64,000 nucleotides of DNA from Mastigamoeba balamuthi (taxonomy: Eukaryota; Evosea; Mastigamoebida; Mastigamoebidae): positions 1 to 64,000 of the forward strand of contig CACRSC010000024.1 of the NCBI GenBank assembly GCA_902651635.1, read 5' to 3'. Within the stretch, counting starts at the first letter, position 1, and every line of letters starts with the position of its first letter. This document shows, in pieces, positions 54,044 through 64,000 of the stretch. Position numbers and translations under genes: made by a program. A model generated the notes under the pieces. The model did not search any database. It saw only the letters and a program-made list of their open reading frames with translations, and was not told where the DNA came from.

Positions 54044-55210
54044 GTGACTACCAGCACCCCCCCACTGACAAAACACCCACACGAGGACATGCTGCTGGCT
54101 GATGCAGACTGCATGCAAACAGACAGCAACTCTGAGAAACAACAACCCAAAGCCCGAAGCACACCAGCAGAGGATAGCACCCCAGCTCTGAACCCTGTGA
54201 CTGACATGCTAGACATAGAGATCCTTCTGACCCTCATTCAGGCACACATGCTGATTGAGTCAGATGAACCCCGCAAACAGAAGCTCGTGGAGCTGACCTG
54301 CCTGGACGAAACTGCTCTGGTCGCTCACTTCTCCACATCCACAGATAAAGCTGACATCACCCTATGGGAGGCAGCGAGAGCCTCAAAGAGCCAGTCACAG
54401 ACAGCCTACAGCTGGGCACAGCCTGCACAATGGGCACTACCAACCAGAGCCCAACCAAGCCCAAGCACCATAAAAGACCAAGCCCTGCTCCTGAGCTACC
54501 AGCCCACTGTGCCCCCGTGGCTGAACAAGACAGTTATCACATGGGGGCAAGCCATCATGCACAATCCCACCCATGACGATCACTACATGGACCCTGCCCC
54601 AAGTCCAAGGTCTATCAACAGCCTACCTGGCGAGCCTCTAGCACCACCAAGAGCCATAAAGGATGCAGACTATGAGATGACAATGAAGAAAGCAATCACC
54701 CTCATGGCAGGCACAAGTCTACATGAGACAGAAGCATGCCAGGCAGCTATGGCTGGGATGGAACTCCTTGATCTATTCCAGGAGATGTATAAAATCAATG
54801 TTACAACAAATTTGGCCTTCATAGAGTATGTTGGAAAAAACAGCATAATGTTCCTGGCCCCAAATGCAGCAGTGTACCACAAGTGTCAGGAGATCGAGAT
54901 GGCCCAAAGGACCAAGAACTACTTGCCAGAAACGAAGTTATGGGTCCTCACAGAGGCCAGAATTCCCTTCACGATCTATGTTCTACATGCCAATAGGCGC
55001 AAACCCTGCCCACGAGAGCTCACCAACACATGGGCCCAGGCAGCCAAGGCTCACATCATTGGACTCGAACCCCATGCCAACAGCTGGACAGTTATGTTCA
55101 CCAATAGGAAGACAATCCTCCAGCTGGTCTGCCAGACCAACAACGACCCACGGGCCTCGGTACACACAGTGGCTGCATACCAAAACAAGCTTTACCCCAG
55201 CAAAGTATGA
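54044..55210 (+). CDS. ORF1-like protein of a retroposon (tentative)
   Basis: A 388-residue open frame. The N-terminus is Thr/Pro/Ser-rich and acidic (LADADCMQTDSNSEKQ). A helical middle follows (MKKAITLMAGTSLHETEACQ). The last third (ETKLWVLTEARIPFTIYVLH...WTVMFTNRKTILQLVCQ) looks like an alternating alpha-beta RNA-binding fold as in LINE ORF1 proteins. That comparison is weak. No reverse transcriptase follows in the window: the sequence continues for 200 bp with one more coding-like piece and then ends at 55420. It could equally be a DNA-transposon accessory gene. Confidence 0.45.
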   Translation: MTTSTPPLTKHPHEDMLLADADCMQTDSNSEKQQPKARSTPAEDSTPALNPVTDMLDIEILLTLIQAHMLIESDEPRKQKLVELTCLDETALVAHFSTSTDKADITLWEAARASKSQSQTAYSWAQPAQWALPTRAQPSPSTIKDQALLLSYQPTVPPWLNKTVITWGQAIMHNPTHDDHYMDPAPSPRSINSLPGEPLAPPRAIKDADYEMTMKKAITLMAGTSLHETEACQAAMAGMELLDLFQEMYKINVTTNLAFIEYVGKNSIMFLAPNAAVYHKCQEIEMAQRTKNYLPETKLWVLTEARIPFTIYVLHANRRKPCPRELTNTWAQAAKAHIIGLEPHANSWTVMFTNRKTILQLVCQTNNDPRASVHTVAAYQNKLYPSKV

Positions 55211-55214
55211 AAAG

Positions 55215-55420
55215 TAGAACTGAATGCCCATACCTGACTTGGAGCCTCGCCACAGAAAGCCATCAACTGAGCCTTCGAAGACTGCCCATATGACATCACC
55301 CGGACAGGTGCCAACCCAAAAGGAGACGTCTTCATCGTACATGCACGGCCTCTGATCAACGAGTCTGCTAACATCTGCATACCAGGCTACCCCAAAGCTA
55401 CCACTTACCCACATGGTAAA
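55215..55420 (+). other. Coding-like exon after the ORF1-like gene
   Basis: Encodes FEDCPYDITRTGANPKGDVF and HARPLINESANICIPGYP before a GTAAAAC sequence at 55421. It may be a further exon of the preceding gene through an intron near 55.21-55.27 kb. The sequence is cut by the next element at 55421. Confidence 0.35.
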
Positions 55421-55907
55421 ACGACTTTTTATGTGCCGCTTTTGTGACAGTTGAAAAAGTGTCACTTTCGCGAAAATGACGTCAAATTTGGAATTAGCGA
55501 AGACCAGAATCAATTGTTTATCGATTTGCACATTATTGGAATTCACGAAAATATGAATTGCTTTCATTTTTATATGCACATTATGTATTATTTACATGAG
55601 TTATTTCAAATTAATCAAATATCGTTTTAAAGAAGTAAATAGTGCTATGTTACTAATAGCGATTTTAGTGCTTTATGCAACCTAAAATCAGCATTATTGC
55701 TTTTTAAAAATATCACTATGCATTTCTTCAATTGCCACTAGTAGCAATTGTAGCACAATTTTAGCAATGCAATTTTCCATTGAATGCATCACATGAAGCA
55801 TTAACAATCACATGTAGTGAAAGTTCAGCGCATTTAGTGCATTTTTGCAATTATTCATTGCTGAGGTGTGTCTTTTTTTTCCAAGTCAAACCTCTGTTTT
55901 GGCTTTT
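55421..55907. other. AT-rich left flank of the Harbinger-like gene
   Basis: Begins GTAAAACGACTTTTTATG, which resembles the inner end of the hairpin at 57.5 kb in reverse, so this may be the left end of the element carrying the DDE_Tnp_4 gene. It also contains one palindrome, GTGACAGTTGAAAAAGTGTC, at about 55449. No gene is seen. Confidence 0.4.
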
Positions 55908-57000
55908 TCACTGGGGTGGTCTGGGAAACCAGGCCTCCCTGGGAATACGGCACAGAGGGTTCTCACTGAGGTACCAGGCATCTAGGTTCGTGATGATTGT
56001 GATGGCTGACCTCAGCAGGTCATTGCTCATCACCTTCTTCCCCTTGAACTTCATGCCCACGATGTTGAATCGGGACATGAAGCCCAGGTGGTGCTCTACC
56101 CTGCTTCTCCAGCACCTGTGAACTCGGTTCCACTGGCGTTCGAACCTGGTATACTTGAGTGCAGTTTTCCTTTGCCTTCCATTGATAGAGTCAAACAGAG
56201 AGGCGTGCTTGAAGGGGGTCAGCAGCTCACTGCTTGGTACAATGACATAGGCATTGTCAGCCAGCAGCTGTGTTCCTTGCAGTTCCATGCCTGGAGCTGA
56301 GCTCTGCCAGATCTTCAGGTCGTGGCGAACCCCCTTGTACAACCCTTGAACGTCCATGGGGATGCCCTGGTTGTTGACCACCACCTGGATCTTCACCACG
56401 TGCCCCTTGTACTTGCCGTTGTAGAACTTGTCCTGCTTCTTGCTGGGCCGTGAGATGTCAATGGCCTTTACATCCACAGACCTGTGGATAGTACGAGACC
56501 AGGGTGGTGGAAGCCTGTTGGCCTCAGAAGTCTGGGCATTCCAGACACTCTGTGAAATTTTTTCGAAAATAAGTTATCAGGTTGATGCATTTATAATAAG
56601 GCAATTGAATTGATAAATGCACGTTTTAAATTTTTAGAATAAATTGGCACAGGGTACATGCGTGCCCTTAAATTATCAATTGATTTAATAGTGAATTGAT
56701 ACTGATTTCATTCAGATGAAGTAAAAATGTGTTGTGTGATGATTTTTAAGTGGGCCTTACCTCCATCTCGTTGACATGCTCTGCCAGGTAGAGTCAGTAT
56801 CGAGCCATCATGCACCGGAAGTTGCTTGGGTCGGGAGCCTCCAGGGACGTCTCAGAGGCAAGTACTCCATAGCATTTGAAGTATAGCAGCAGGTCCAGCA
56901 GGTCTCCCAGCTTCTTGAAGGGGGTGTCTGGCCCTCCATAACGCTGAAATACCCGTTCCAGGAATTGGACAGGGTACCCCTAGCATGCTTTGGCAATGGA
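55908..57000 (-). CDS. DDE_Tnp_4 (Harbinger/IS5-like) transposase
   Basis: The main exon, from about 56552 to 55908, encodes the RNase H-like catalytic core: SVDVKAIDISRPSKKQDKFY and NGKYKGHVVKIQVVVN with G-x-x-HDLKIW (second Asp), then LLADNAYVIVPSSELLTPFK and WRSRVEHHLGFMSRF (helix with the Glu). An upstream exon near 56.76-57.0 kb gives RYGGPDTPFKKLGDLLDLLL and MARY...LYLAEHVNEMEV, the helical N-terminal part of the family, though one stop interrupts it as read. The intron between runs about 56.55-56.76 kb. The gene may be decayed at its 5' end. The partner Myb-like protein of Harbinger elements was not found. Confidence 0.7.
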
Positions 57001-57319
57001 CTTGTGCAGCTTGTGCAGGAGATGCTGCTGCCTGGCTACTTTGTAGCAATGATGGGGTTGTCCTGGGACTTGACCATGTTGGTTTGCTGGGTTTTTGGCA
57101 AGTAGGTTGTGTTCCCGCACCAACATAGAGGTCAGAACTCAAAGAAGCACTAAGCTTAAGATAATATTGCAATGCCTCTTCTCATCTCTTATTCACATAT
57201 GTTAACTGAAAGCAACAATTGTTCGCTGACTCACCCATTGGTAGTTGGATATTGCAGTTCATATCTTTAGATTGCTCCGTATTAGTATTCTTAACCAATT
57301 TAAAACGTATTTTATTAGT

Positions 57320-57665
57320 TATCTTTTCATTATTTTGTACTATACTTTGACTTTGTTTTTCACAATTTTTGAAATGTCATTTTAAACGACTTTTTGCTTT
57401 TACTTTTTTCAAAATGTCATTTCAAAACGACTTTTTCACTTTTTAGTGTTTCTTTCAAACCGGAAAAATGGTACGTTTGGCTGCAAAGACAGATATATAT
57501 CTTTGCAGCCAAACGTACCATTTTACCAGTTTTATGAAAAACACTAAAAAGTGAAAAAGTCGTTTTAAAACGACATTTTGAAAAAAGCGAAAGTGAAATG
57601 TCGTTTTAGAACGACAAGTCAAAAAATTGAGAAAAACTAAGTCAAAGTATGATATAAAATAAAGC
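57320..57665. repeat. 345-bp inverted repeat (hairpin)
   Basis: Two arms of about 170 bp meet at TATATATA near 57490. The inner 25 bp of each arm (TGGTACGTTTGGCTGCAAAG) are identical and the whole pairs at roughly 85 percent. Each arm contains further palindromes of GTCGTTTTAAAACGAC type. It may be two element ends joined head to head or a foldback element. Confidence 0.85.
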
Positions 57666-57803
57666 AAAAAATGACTAGAAAAATGTTAAATAAAAAGAGA
57701 AGATTTGCAATAAACAAGGGCAAAACAAGCAGTGGATCAGTAACCTTTATTGGTTGCTGTAAATGTAGAGGTGAGAACAGATATCATCCTCTTATGTGAG
57801 TGC

Positions 57804-60800
57804 TCAGCACTTCCTTTTGCATGTTGAGCTTGCTGGTGTTGTTGTTGTAGCTTCTTTTTTCTTGGCAGGTGAGGCACGGGATCTCTTGGTCTTTGCTGGA
57901 GTAGATTTCCTTGCTGAGAACTGGGCTTTTCTGGCACGTGAACGGGACCTCTATAATGCTCTTGTTTTCCCTGAGAAAAATCAGAATAAATTCGAGATAA
58001 AAACTTACTGGTTTGGGACTCTGAGCCTGCTGATGACTCTGCACTTTCGACTTCTTCACTTTCTTCACTGGAGTCATCCAAATTGTTCGCAGCACCCTGC
58101 TTACTTACTCTAACCTGCTTGGCCTGTACATTTGCTATTTAAATACTCATAATAAAGAAAAAATGTACCTCAGCAAGTCGTTGTTCTGCCAGCTCTTTTA
58201 TTTGTCTCTTCTTTATTTAATGGTATTAAAATGAGAAACAACGAAACAAATCTTTTGTTTTATAAACCTTTTTGAGAGGCAGAGGTGGACACGATCTCTG
58301 CTGCTGCCCTGGCTGCCTCAGCTGCCTCTGCTGCCTTGACTGCCTCTGCTGCCTTGGCTGCCTCTGCTGCCTTGACTGCCTCTGCTGCCTTGGCTGCCTC
58401 TGCTGTGTTCGCTGCTTCTGTGGCCTTGGCTGCCTCTGCTGCCCTGGCTGCCTCTGCAGCCTTGGCTGCCGCTGCTGCCCTGGCTGCCTCTGCGGCCTGT
58501 GCTGCCCTGGCTGCCTCTGCGGCCTGTACTGCCCTGGCTGCCTCTGCAGCCTGTGCTGCCCTGGCTGCCTCTGCAGCTTGTACTGCCCTGGCTGCCTCTG
58601 CGGCCTGTGCTGCCCTGGCTGCCTCTGCAGCCTGTGCTACCCTGGCTGCCTCTACTAACTCTGCTGCCTTAGCTGCCTCTGTGGCCTTGGCTGCCTCTGC
58701 TGTCTCTGCTGCCTTGGCTGTCCTGGTGGCCTCTGCTGCCTGTGCTTGTGCTGCCTTCACTACCATTGATCCCTCCACTTCCTGTGGTGCAACTGCTTCT
58801 GCAGACACTTTTCCCTGTATTGTGGGTATGTGGTGTCCAACAGCTGAACAAAATGAGTAAAAATTTGAACAAAATCAATTTACGTTTCAGAAGTCGCCTC
58901 AGGGTTATGGCTGCCTCTCCTCCTTGCATCCAGATCTGAGTCAGTGCAGAGCACACATGGGTCTCTCTGGCAAAGTCCCATTCACTGAAGAAGACCTATC
59001 AAAATTGTGAGTTGAAAAGCTTAGATGTCAGGCTTACGTTTTTGGCCTCATTGGCAAAGCACATGGTGATTGTGGTATCCCTGTCTCCCAGATGTAGGGT
59101 TGCCTCGTATAGCTGCCCTACCACTGGCATCTCTGCTGGTCCCAGGGTCCAGTGCGCTGCCCTGTACAGAGGTGGTTTGGGCATCACCTTTCCTAGCAGA
59201 GATTCCAACTCTGCCAGGAAGATCAGGTCCGTCATCTGAGGCTTGGGGGAAGAGGGTACAACAACCTCCTTGGCCTTGCGCTTGTGCTGCCCTGCTGTTG
59301 CTGAGGGAGAGAGAGGTTTCTCTTCATCCATCATAGAGACCTTCTCCTCGAGGGGCTCTGCACTGGCTGCTGTGCCTGGCTCTCCCCGTGCTGCTCCACC
59401 TGATGCTGGTGCTGGCTGTGCCCATGGAATCAGTGTCTTGCCTGCCGAGATCTGTGTCTTGCTCTCTCCCCAGCGCTTCTTGTGGGGTCTTTTCTTCTCC
59501 TCGTCACTCAGCACCTTGGGGTTCCAGGCCTTATCCTCTGCTTCTTTCGGGGAATCAAGATCCGAGTCCTTGTCAGCCCTGAGCCTCTTGGTCAGGCCAT
59601 TCTCCTTCAACCACTTCTTCAGGTTCTCCCTGCTGGTAAGTGGTATGGTGATTATGGCGTGAAGAGCCCTGATCTGATTCTGTGCCTTGACATTGCAAAA
59701 TGCCTAGGCAGCACATTAGAATGAATACAAAGAGTTAAGAATACTGAGACAGACAGAGTCCAAGCCGAGAGATAGATCAACTCCTTGGCTGGCAGCTCCA
59801 TGCACATCTTCTTCAGCTCCTCTCGGGTTTCTACCTTCATGGCACTCCACGCGATGCCCATTTCCTTGATAAGCCTGGCCTGCCTGTTTGTGTCCTTGTT
59901 GTGCATCAGCTCATCCCACCCTGCCTTGCTCTGCAGTCTGAATGCTACTTCAGCATTCAACCTGGGGAGAATTTGCCTATGGATCATGTTAATTGGAAAA
60001 GAGAATAAGAAGTTTACTTTTCTTGTTCAAGGTCTCTCATCAGGGAATAGAGCATCGTGTGGTCTACAGTAGCAGTTGTCCTGTTCACTGCTGCACTGTA
60101 CCACCGGCAGCACTTAAACATCATGTGCTGGAACAGATTGCAGTAGGGAAGTTTGACCTTCTTCCAGTTCTCCAGCTTCATCTGATCCTCGTGCTCCTCG
60201 AACATCACTGGCTGTAGAAATGTGACAGTTGAGAGGTGTTGTGAAAGTGACAGTTAAGAGGTGTCGTGAAAGTGACAGTTCAGAGGTGTCGCGAAAGCAA
60301 AAGTTTAGTATCACAATAGTGACAGATATGAGTTGTCACAAAATCAACAGTTAAGAGGTGGGCAATATGCAAGGATAGTAACATGAAATGCAACAAAAAG
60401 TACCATTTGAGTAGCCACCCAGCTGATAATCTGATGCATACCCTCCATCACAATGAGGGCAACAGGAAACACCTGGATGAAGTCGATGAAGCTTCTTCTG
60501 TGAAACCCCTTGGAGAGTATTGTTTTGATGTACTTCACGATGTCATTCCAGTTGGGATCATGAAGAAATGACCAGGCCTGGATCGGTATGATTTGTTAGA
60601 CAGTATGCAATATAATCATTAACCTGTCCAACTTCGATTTCGATTCCTGTTGACAGCTTAATTGACTCCTGGAATGTCTGCAGGTTCATCTTCTTGCTGT
60701 TGAACTGCTCCTCCACATTCCCTGCTGTGTTCTTGTACTGCTTGCTAGTGATCTTTGAGTGGCTCTGCTTGCAGATCTCCTTGATGCATGTCTCAAACTC

Positions 60801-61491
60801 TGCCCAGTTGCTGTAGTGGAGCCCCTTCTCTATGTAGTTGTAGAAGGCCTGTGCTATCTTAAGGCAGTGGTCGATGTATATCTGCTGCTTCTTCAGAGCT
60901 GCCTCTGCTCTGCATAGTCCTGTCAAATTTTGTGTTTAGTGAAAAGATATGGTCAGTGTCGCTAAAGTGACAGTTGAAAAGTGTCGCTAAAGCAACAGTT
61001 GAAAAAGTGTTGCTAAAGCGACAGTTAAAAAGTGTCACGAAAGTGACAGTTGAAAAAGTGTTGTGATAGCGACAGTTGAAAAAGTGTCACAATAGCGACA
61101 GTTGAAAAAGTATCATGAAAGCAACAGTTGAAAAAGTGTTGTGAAAGAAGGAACTGTGTAATATGTGATGGGAGATCTTACCTTCTTTCTCCTCTTGCTT
61201 TTCCTTCTTCTTCTCTGATTTCTGAGAAATTATCAAGAATGATGAGAAATGTTCATAAAAGGTTCACAGTGAGTGTGGATGTGGGGTGTGGGGTGTGGGG
61301 TGTGGGTAAATATGGCATACTGCTGTCTCTGCTATTGCTTGTGCTACTGGACCAGGAGATGACAATGGCAGAGGAGGTGGTTCTGCAGATGCTGCGTGGT
61401 CCTGCTGGTGCTCTGTGGTCTCTGGCTGTAGCACCTCTGCTGGCCTCTTCAGAGGTGGTACAGCATGTTGCGCAGGTGTCTCCTCTGCCAT
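57804..61491 (-). CDS. Large multi-exon accessory gene of the piggyBac-like region
   Basis: Starts at the ATG at 61491 (MAEETPAQHAVPPLKRPAEV), with a GTATG donor near 61320. About ten exons follow, including KSEKKKEKQEEKE (61.19-61.23 kb), AALKKQQIYIDHCLKIAQAF (60.6-60.92), SFLHDPNWNDIVKYIKTILS (60.4-60.58), FEEHEDQMKLENWKKVKLPY (60.02-60.2), LNAEVAFRLQSKAGWDELMH (59.76-59.97), a 220-residue exon at 59.03-59.70 and an Ala-rich exon at 58.26-58.83. The last exon is basic (RKSTPAKTKRSRASPAKKK) and stops at 57804. The Ala-rich exon is built of AAEAARAAQ-type 15- and 30-bp repeats. No known domain. Basic end and divergent start 172 bp from the transposase suggest a partner protein of the same element. 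Confidence 0.5.
58300..58740 (-). repeat. Coding minisatellite for Ala/Glu-rich helix
   Basis: About thirty imperfect 15-bp units (GCTGCCTCTGCTGCC type on the plus strand) with a 30-bp higher order. They encode (A-A-E-A-A/K-A-A-E) repeats, expected to form a long single helix. Confidence 0.8.
60213..60358. repeat. 26-bp palindromic repeat array 1
   Basis: Five or six degenerate units of GTGTCGTGAAAGTGACAGTT type in an intron of the accessory gene. Confidence 0.75.
60958..61150. repeat. 26-bp palindromic repeat array 2
   Basis: Seven tandem units of TTGAAAAAGTGTCGCTAAAG plus CGACAG. GTCGC and GCGAC flank TAAA, so each unit is a small hairpin. Lies in an intron of the accessory gene. Confidence 0.85.
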
Positions 61492-61663
61492 GTGTTTTGA
61501 AAAAGACTCTAAAATATCAAGATTTGTATATCTCTTTCAATAAAATCTACAAATATCATGATATTCCTATCTTCTCATTATCTCTCATAGCATTTCTAAT
61601 TTACCTGCAGTTCTTCAGTCACACCAAATTGCCTTTCAATTTCTTTTTTAATACAAATCCCAA

Positions 61664-63782
61664 ATGGCCAGGCTCTCAGATAAAACTGCGCACTGTGACA
61701 ACTGTGGCAGAAAGCTAGGCAGGAGTGCCCACAAGATAACAGCAGAAACTCTTCATACACAGGTAAGCTAAAAATAGTATCCAATACTGTTTTGATATTA
61801 AACAATTGATAGTATTTCATTTAGTTTTTTATAAAAAATTTTCTGATTTTTAGTGTTGCTTTAGCAATACTTTTCAACTGTTGCTTTTGTGACACTTTTT
61901 CAACTTGCTTTAGCGATACTTTTTCAACTGTCACTTTTGTGACACTTTTCAACTGTTGCTTTAGCGACACTTTTTCAACTGTCACTTTTACAACATTGTT
62001 CTTCAGTAGCTACTCTGAATCTATTACTTTTTCAGGGGTGGTCCAACCACAACAACTTTGTTGGAACTGCTGCTTCACATGTTCAGGATGGGATTTAAGG
62101 ACATCCAATCAACATACCAGCTACTTGCATGACTTCCCTGCTGTTCTTCATGCTATTCTGTACTCAATCCTTTCTGACTCTAATCTGTGAGTTTACCAAT
62201 CAATGAGTCCTGGAAAAACTGGCATCGACAACAAATCCCCCAATACTCAGTCATCCTGGATGCTGGACTGCTATTGATTGGCAGAAGCTTCTTGGCTTTA
62301 TAGCTATTGTTCTGTATAGTAGGCATTATAATCTATCTCTGCATAAGCTGTGAAGCAGGGGACAGGGTATTGATTGTATAAAGTGCAGTATGTCACGGCA
62401 CCAGTTTGTATATATAAAAAATAATCTGCACTTTGCTCCAACCAGATCTGCAAGCGATGACAGCAAGGATTTTCTTTTGAGACCCCTACTTCTTATGTTC
62501 AACACCACCTGCTAAGATGTTCTGGATTCCTGGTCAGCACAACACCATTGATGATACAATATGCAGTCATAAAAACAGATGTGCTCTTAACTCTTATGGT
62601 GGCCAAGGAAAACCACATCCAAATGGAAATATCTTGGACATACTCGTTAATGACAACTACATCTGGCACATCTCGCTCAGGGGTGTAGATGAAAACCCCC
62701 AAGGGCAGGTAATCTGCAAATCGTTATTCCTTCTCAACACTATCAGGTTCTTCTGCACAGAACTCAGTCCTTATGCCTGATGCTTCCTCCACGTCCTGGC
62801 TATCTCCTGTGCATAGATCAGGGCTACTCCACATGGGAGACTGCCCAATGGCTTCATGCAAATGACTGGGGATTCACAATTTCCATGACAGCCAGGTCTC
62901 CTTCCTGGCTCTGGGCAAATGGTCTGTGCTCTCCCAAGCTCAAGCAGGACGAAATGCAATTTTCCGTCTCCCCTGATGGTTCCTTGGCTGCTATGGCCTG
63001 AAGAGACAATGGCGAAGTCCATCTTCTCACAAACCTGATTCCTCCTGATTCTGTTTGTCTCTGTCTCACCAGACCCAAGAAGAGGGGAACCTCTTACGAA
63101 AATCAGTGGAAAGAGGTCTCTGTCATAGCAGAGTGGTACAGGAATGAATACCATGCTGTTGATGCTGTAAATGCCAGGTCTGGGTTACTTCACTCCCGTC
63201 ACTACAGGCAGCTCAAGTGGACTATGCCTAACTTCCACCTTTTTGTTATGCTGTGTAACCAGAATGCTTATCATCTCTATTGCATGCAAAACAAAAGTGA
63301 GATATCAATTGGATGCCTTCACAGATGCTTTTGTACATGATGCTCTATTTTAAATGGTTCAGCACACACACTACTATTACAAGCCATCATTCAGCTCCTC
63401 TATTCCCTCAGATGCCCAGTTGGGCCATGCATGTCACACAATCTGCCATGTCTCCTCTTCCCGTTACTGCTCCTATTGCTGGTTCACAAAGAGAAAGAGG
63501 TCTTCAAGCAACTACCTGTGCACCAAATGCAGGCTGATGCTTCATAAGAAATGTGTGTTACTTCACAACACCACACTGGTCAGGAACAGCAAGACTTGCA
63601 CTGCAAAAATCAAAAGTCAGATTGTTCAAGAGAAAAACAAAGTTGGTAGTGCCAGCTGTTCCTGTAACAGACACCATCATCACACCCAGAAACACGAAAA
63701 GCAGAGGCTTTGGTGGTCGCTCTGTAATTACATCTTCTTCCACCAAGTCCTCCACCATCCTGTCATCTTTTTCAGCAGCTAG
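61664..63782 (+). CDS. piggyBac-like transposase
   Basis: Exon 1 (61664-61762) encodes MARLSDKTAHCDNCGRKLGR and ends in GTAAG. The catalytic exons lie at about 62.49-62.71 and 62.75-63.35 kb. Three aspartates fit the piggyBac DDD core: IPGQHNTIDDTICSHKNRC, YLLCIDQGYSTWETAQWL and NEYHAVDAVNAR. A terminal cysteine-rich domain follows (RYCSYCWFTKRKRSSSNYLC then TKCRLMLHKKC), as in piggyBac. The segment 62.03-62.48 kb reads in mixed frames, so the N-terminal part is uncertain or damaged. Coding-like sequence continues past 63782 toward the window end. The divergent accessory gene starts 172 bp away. Neither TTAA ends nor terminal repeats are identified. Confidence 0.7.
61855..61995. repeat. 26-bp palindromic repeat array 3
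   Basis: Five or six units in the opposite orientation to array 2 (CAACTGTCACTTTTGTGACA), inside the first intron of the piggyBac-like gene. Arrays 2 and 3 thus face each other around the divergent promoter. Confidence 0.8.
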
Positions 63783-64000
63783 GCCTCCTCTTGTTCAGGT
63801 TCACTTGCCTGCGTCATTCAGAAGAGCTAACCTGCTCTATAACCACAACAACTGCTGCCATCTGAGCAGTGCTGTTGTTGGTTTCTATTCGGGCCTGTGT
63901 CAGAACCCTGCTGGACTACAGTTGCTGTCTGCTTCACCTACATGCCAGAGTATGGCTGTGTTGCAGCAGATTCATCAGCAGAGGTTCACTCAGTCCTCTT
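63783..64000 (+). other. Coding-like sequence at the window end
   Basis: After the stop at 63782 an acceptor-like CAG/TAG leads to an open stretch (PPLVQVHLPASFRRANLLYN...) that may be a further exon. It is cut by the window edge and nothing more can be said. Confidence 0.3.

Overview
The window is nuclear DNA of a eukaryote, most likely a free-living unicellular protist. Multi-exon genes with GT-AG introns encode an FCP/SCP-type phosphatase, a GH38 alpha-mannosidase and a [4Fe-4S] aconitase. I cannot name the species. It has two very different halves that meet near 29.7 kb.

Positions 1 to 29.7 kb are GC-rich and gene-dense. In order they hold: a single-pass membrane protein with SUMO-interaction-like repeats (-), aconitase (-), an ankyrin protein (-), a bacterial-type PLP beta-family enzyme (-), an FCP/SCP-like phosphatase (+), three copies of a membrane-anchored methyltransferase (+, -, +; the first is frameshifted), a YkuE-like metallophosphoesterase (-), a small unknown protein (+), alpha-mannosidase (+), an 884-residue helical-repeat protein with an ADP-ribosyltransferase-like C-terminus (+), and two convergent pieces of a cysteine-rich surface protein. 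Introns here mostly begin GTGC or GTCC and are short. I placed exon ends by family homology plus reading frame.

Positions 29.7 to 64 kb are AT-richer and made almost wholly of nested mobile elements. A Ty3/gypsy fossil (from about 32.1 kb) is interrupted by a 13.6-kb DNA element (33837-47480) with 91-bp near-perfect terminal inverted repeats and a 4-bp target duplication. A 2.6-kb deleted relative of it sits at 50968-53555. Inside the large element lies a composite of two modules separated by arrays of nested palindromes built on GTAGCGG/CCGCTAC. Module X is a multi-exon gene of unknown function. Module Y pairs a zinc-ribbon protein carrying a caspase/CHAT-like His-Cys signature with a large zinc-finger transposase. 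A 1.8-kb inversion near 48.05-49.82 kb rearranges a second copy of module X. Beyond 53.7 kb come an ORF1-like protein, a DDE_Tnp_4 (Harbinger-like) transposase, a long hairpin, and a divergent pair formed by a large accessory gene and a piggyBac-like transposase that runs toward the window end.

The strongest unexplained signal is that each element class has its own set of short palindromes: a 12-bp ATYRCYRGYRAT word in the 13.6-kb family, nested GTAGCGG palindromes around modules X and Y, and a 26-bp GTCRC/GYGAC repeat in introns of the piggyBac region. The first and third lie largely in introns. The 13.6-kb element has no recognisable transposase in its own sequence, so it may be an undescribed transposon type.
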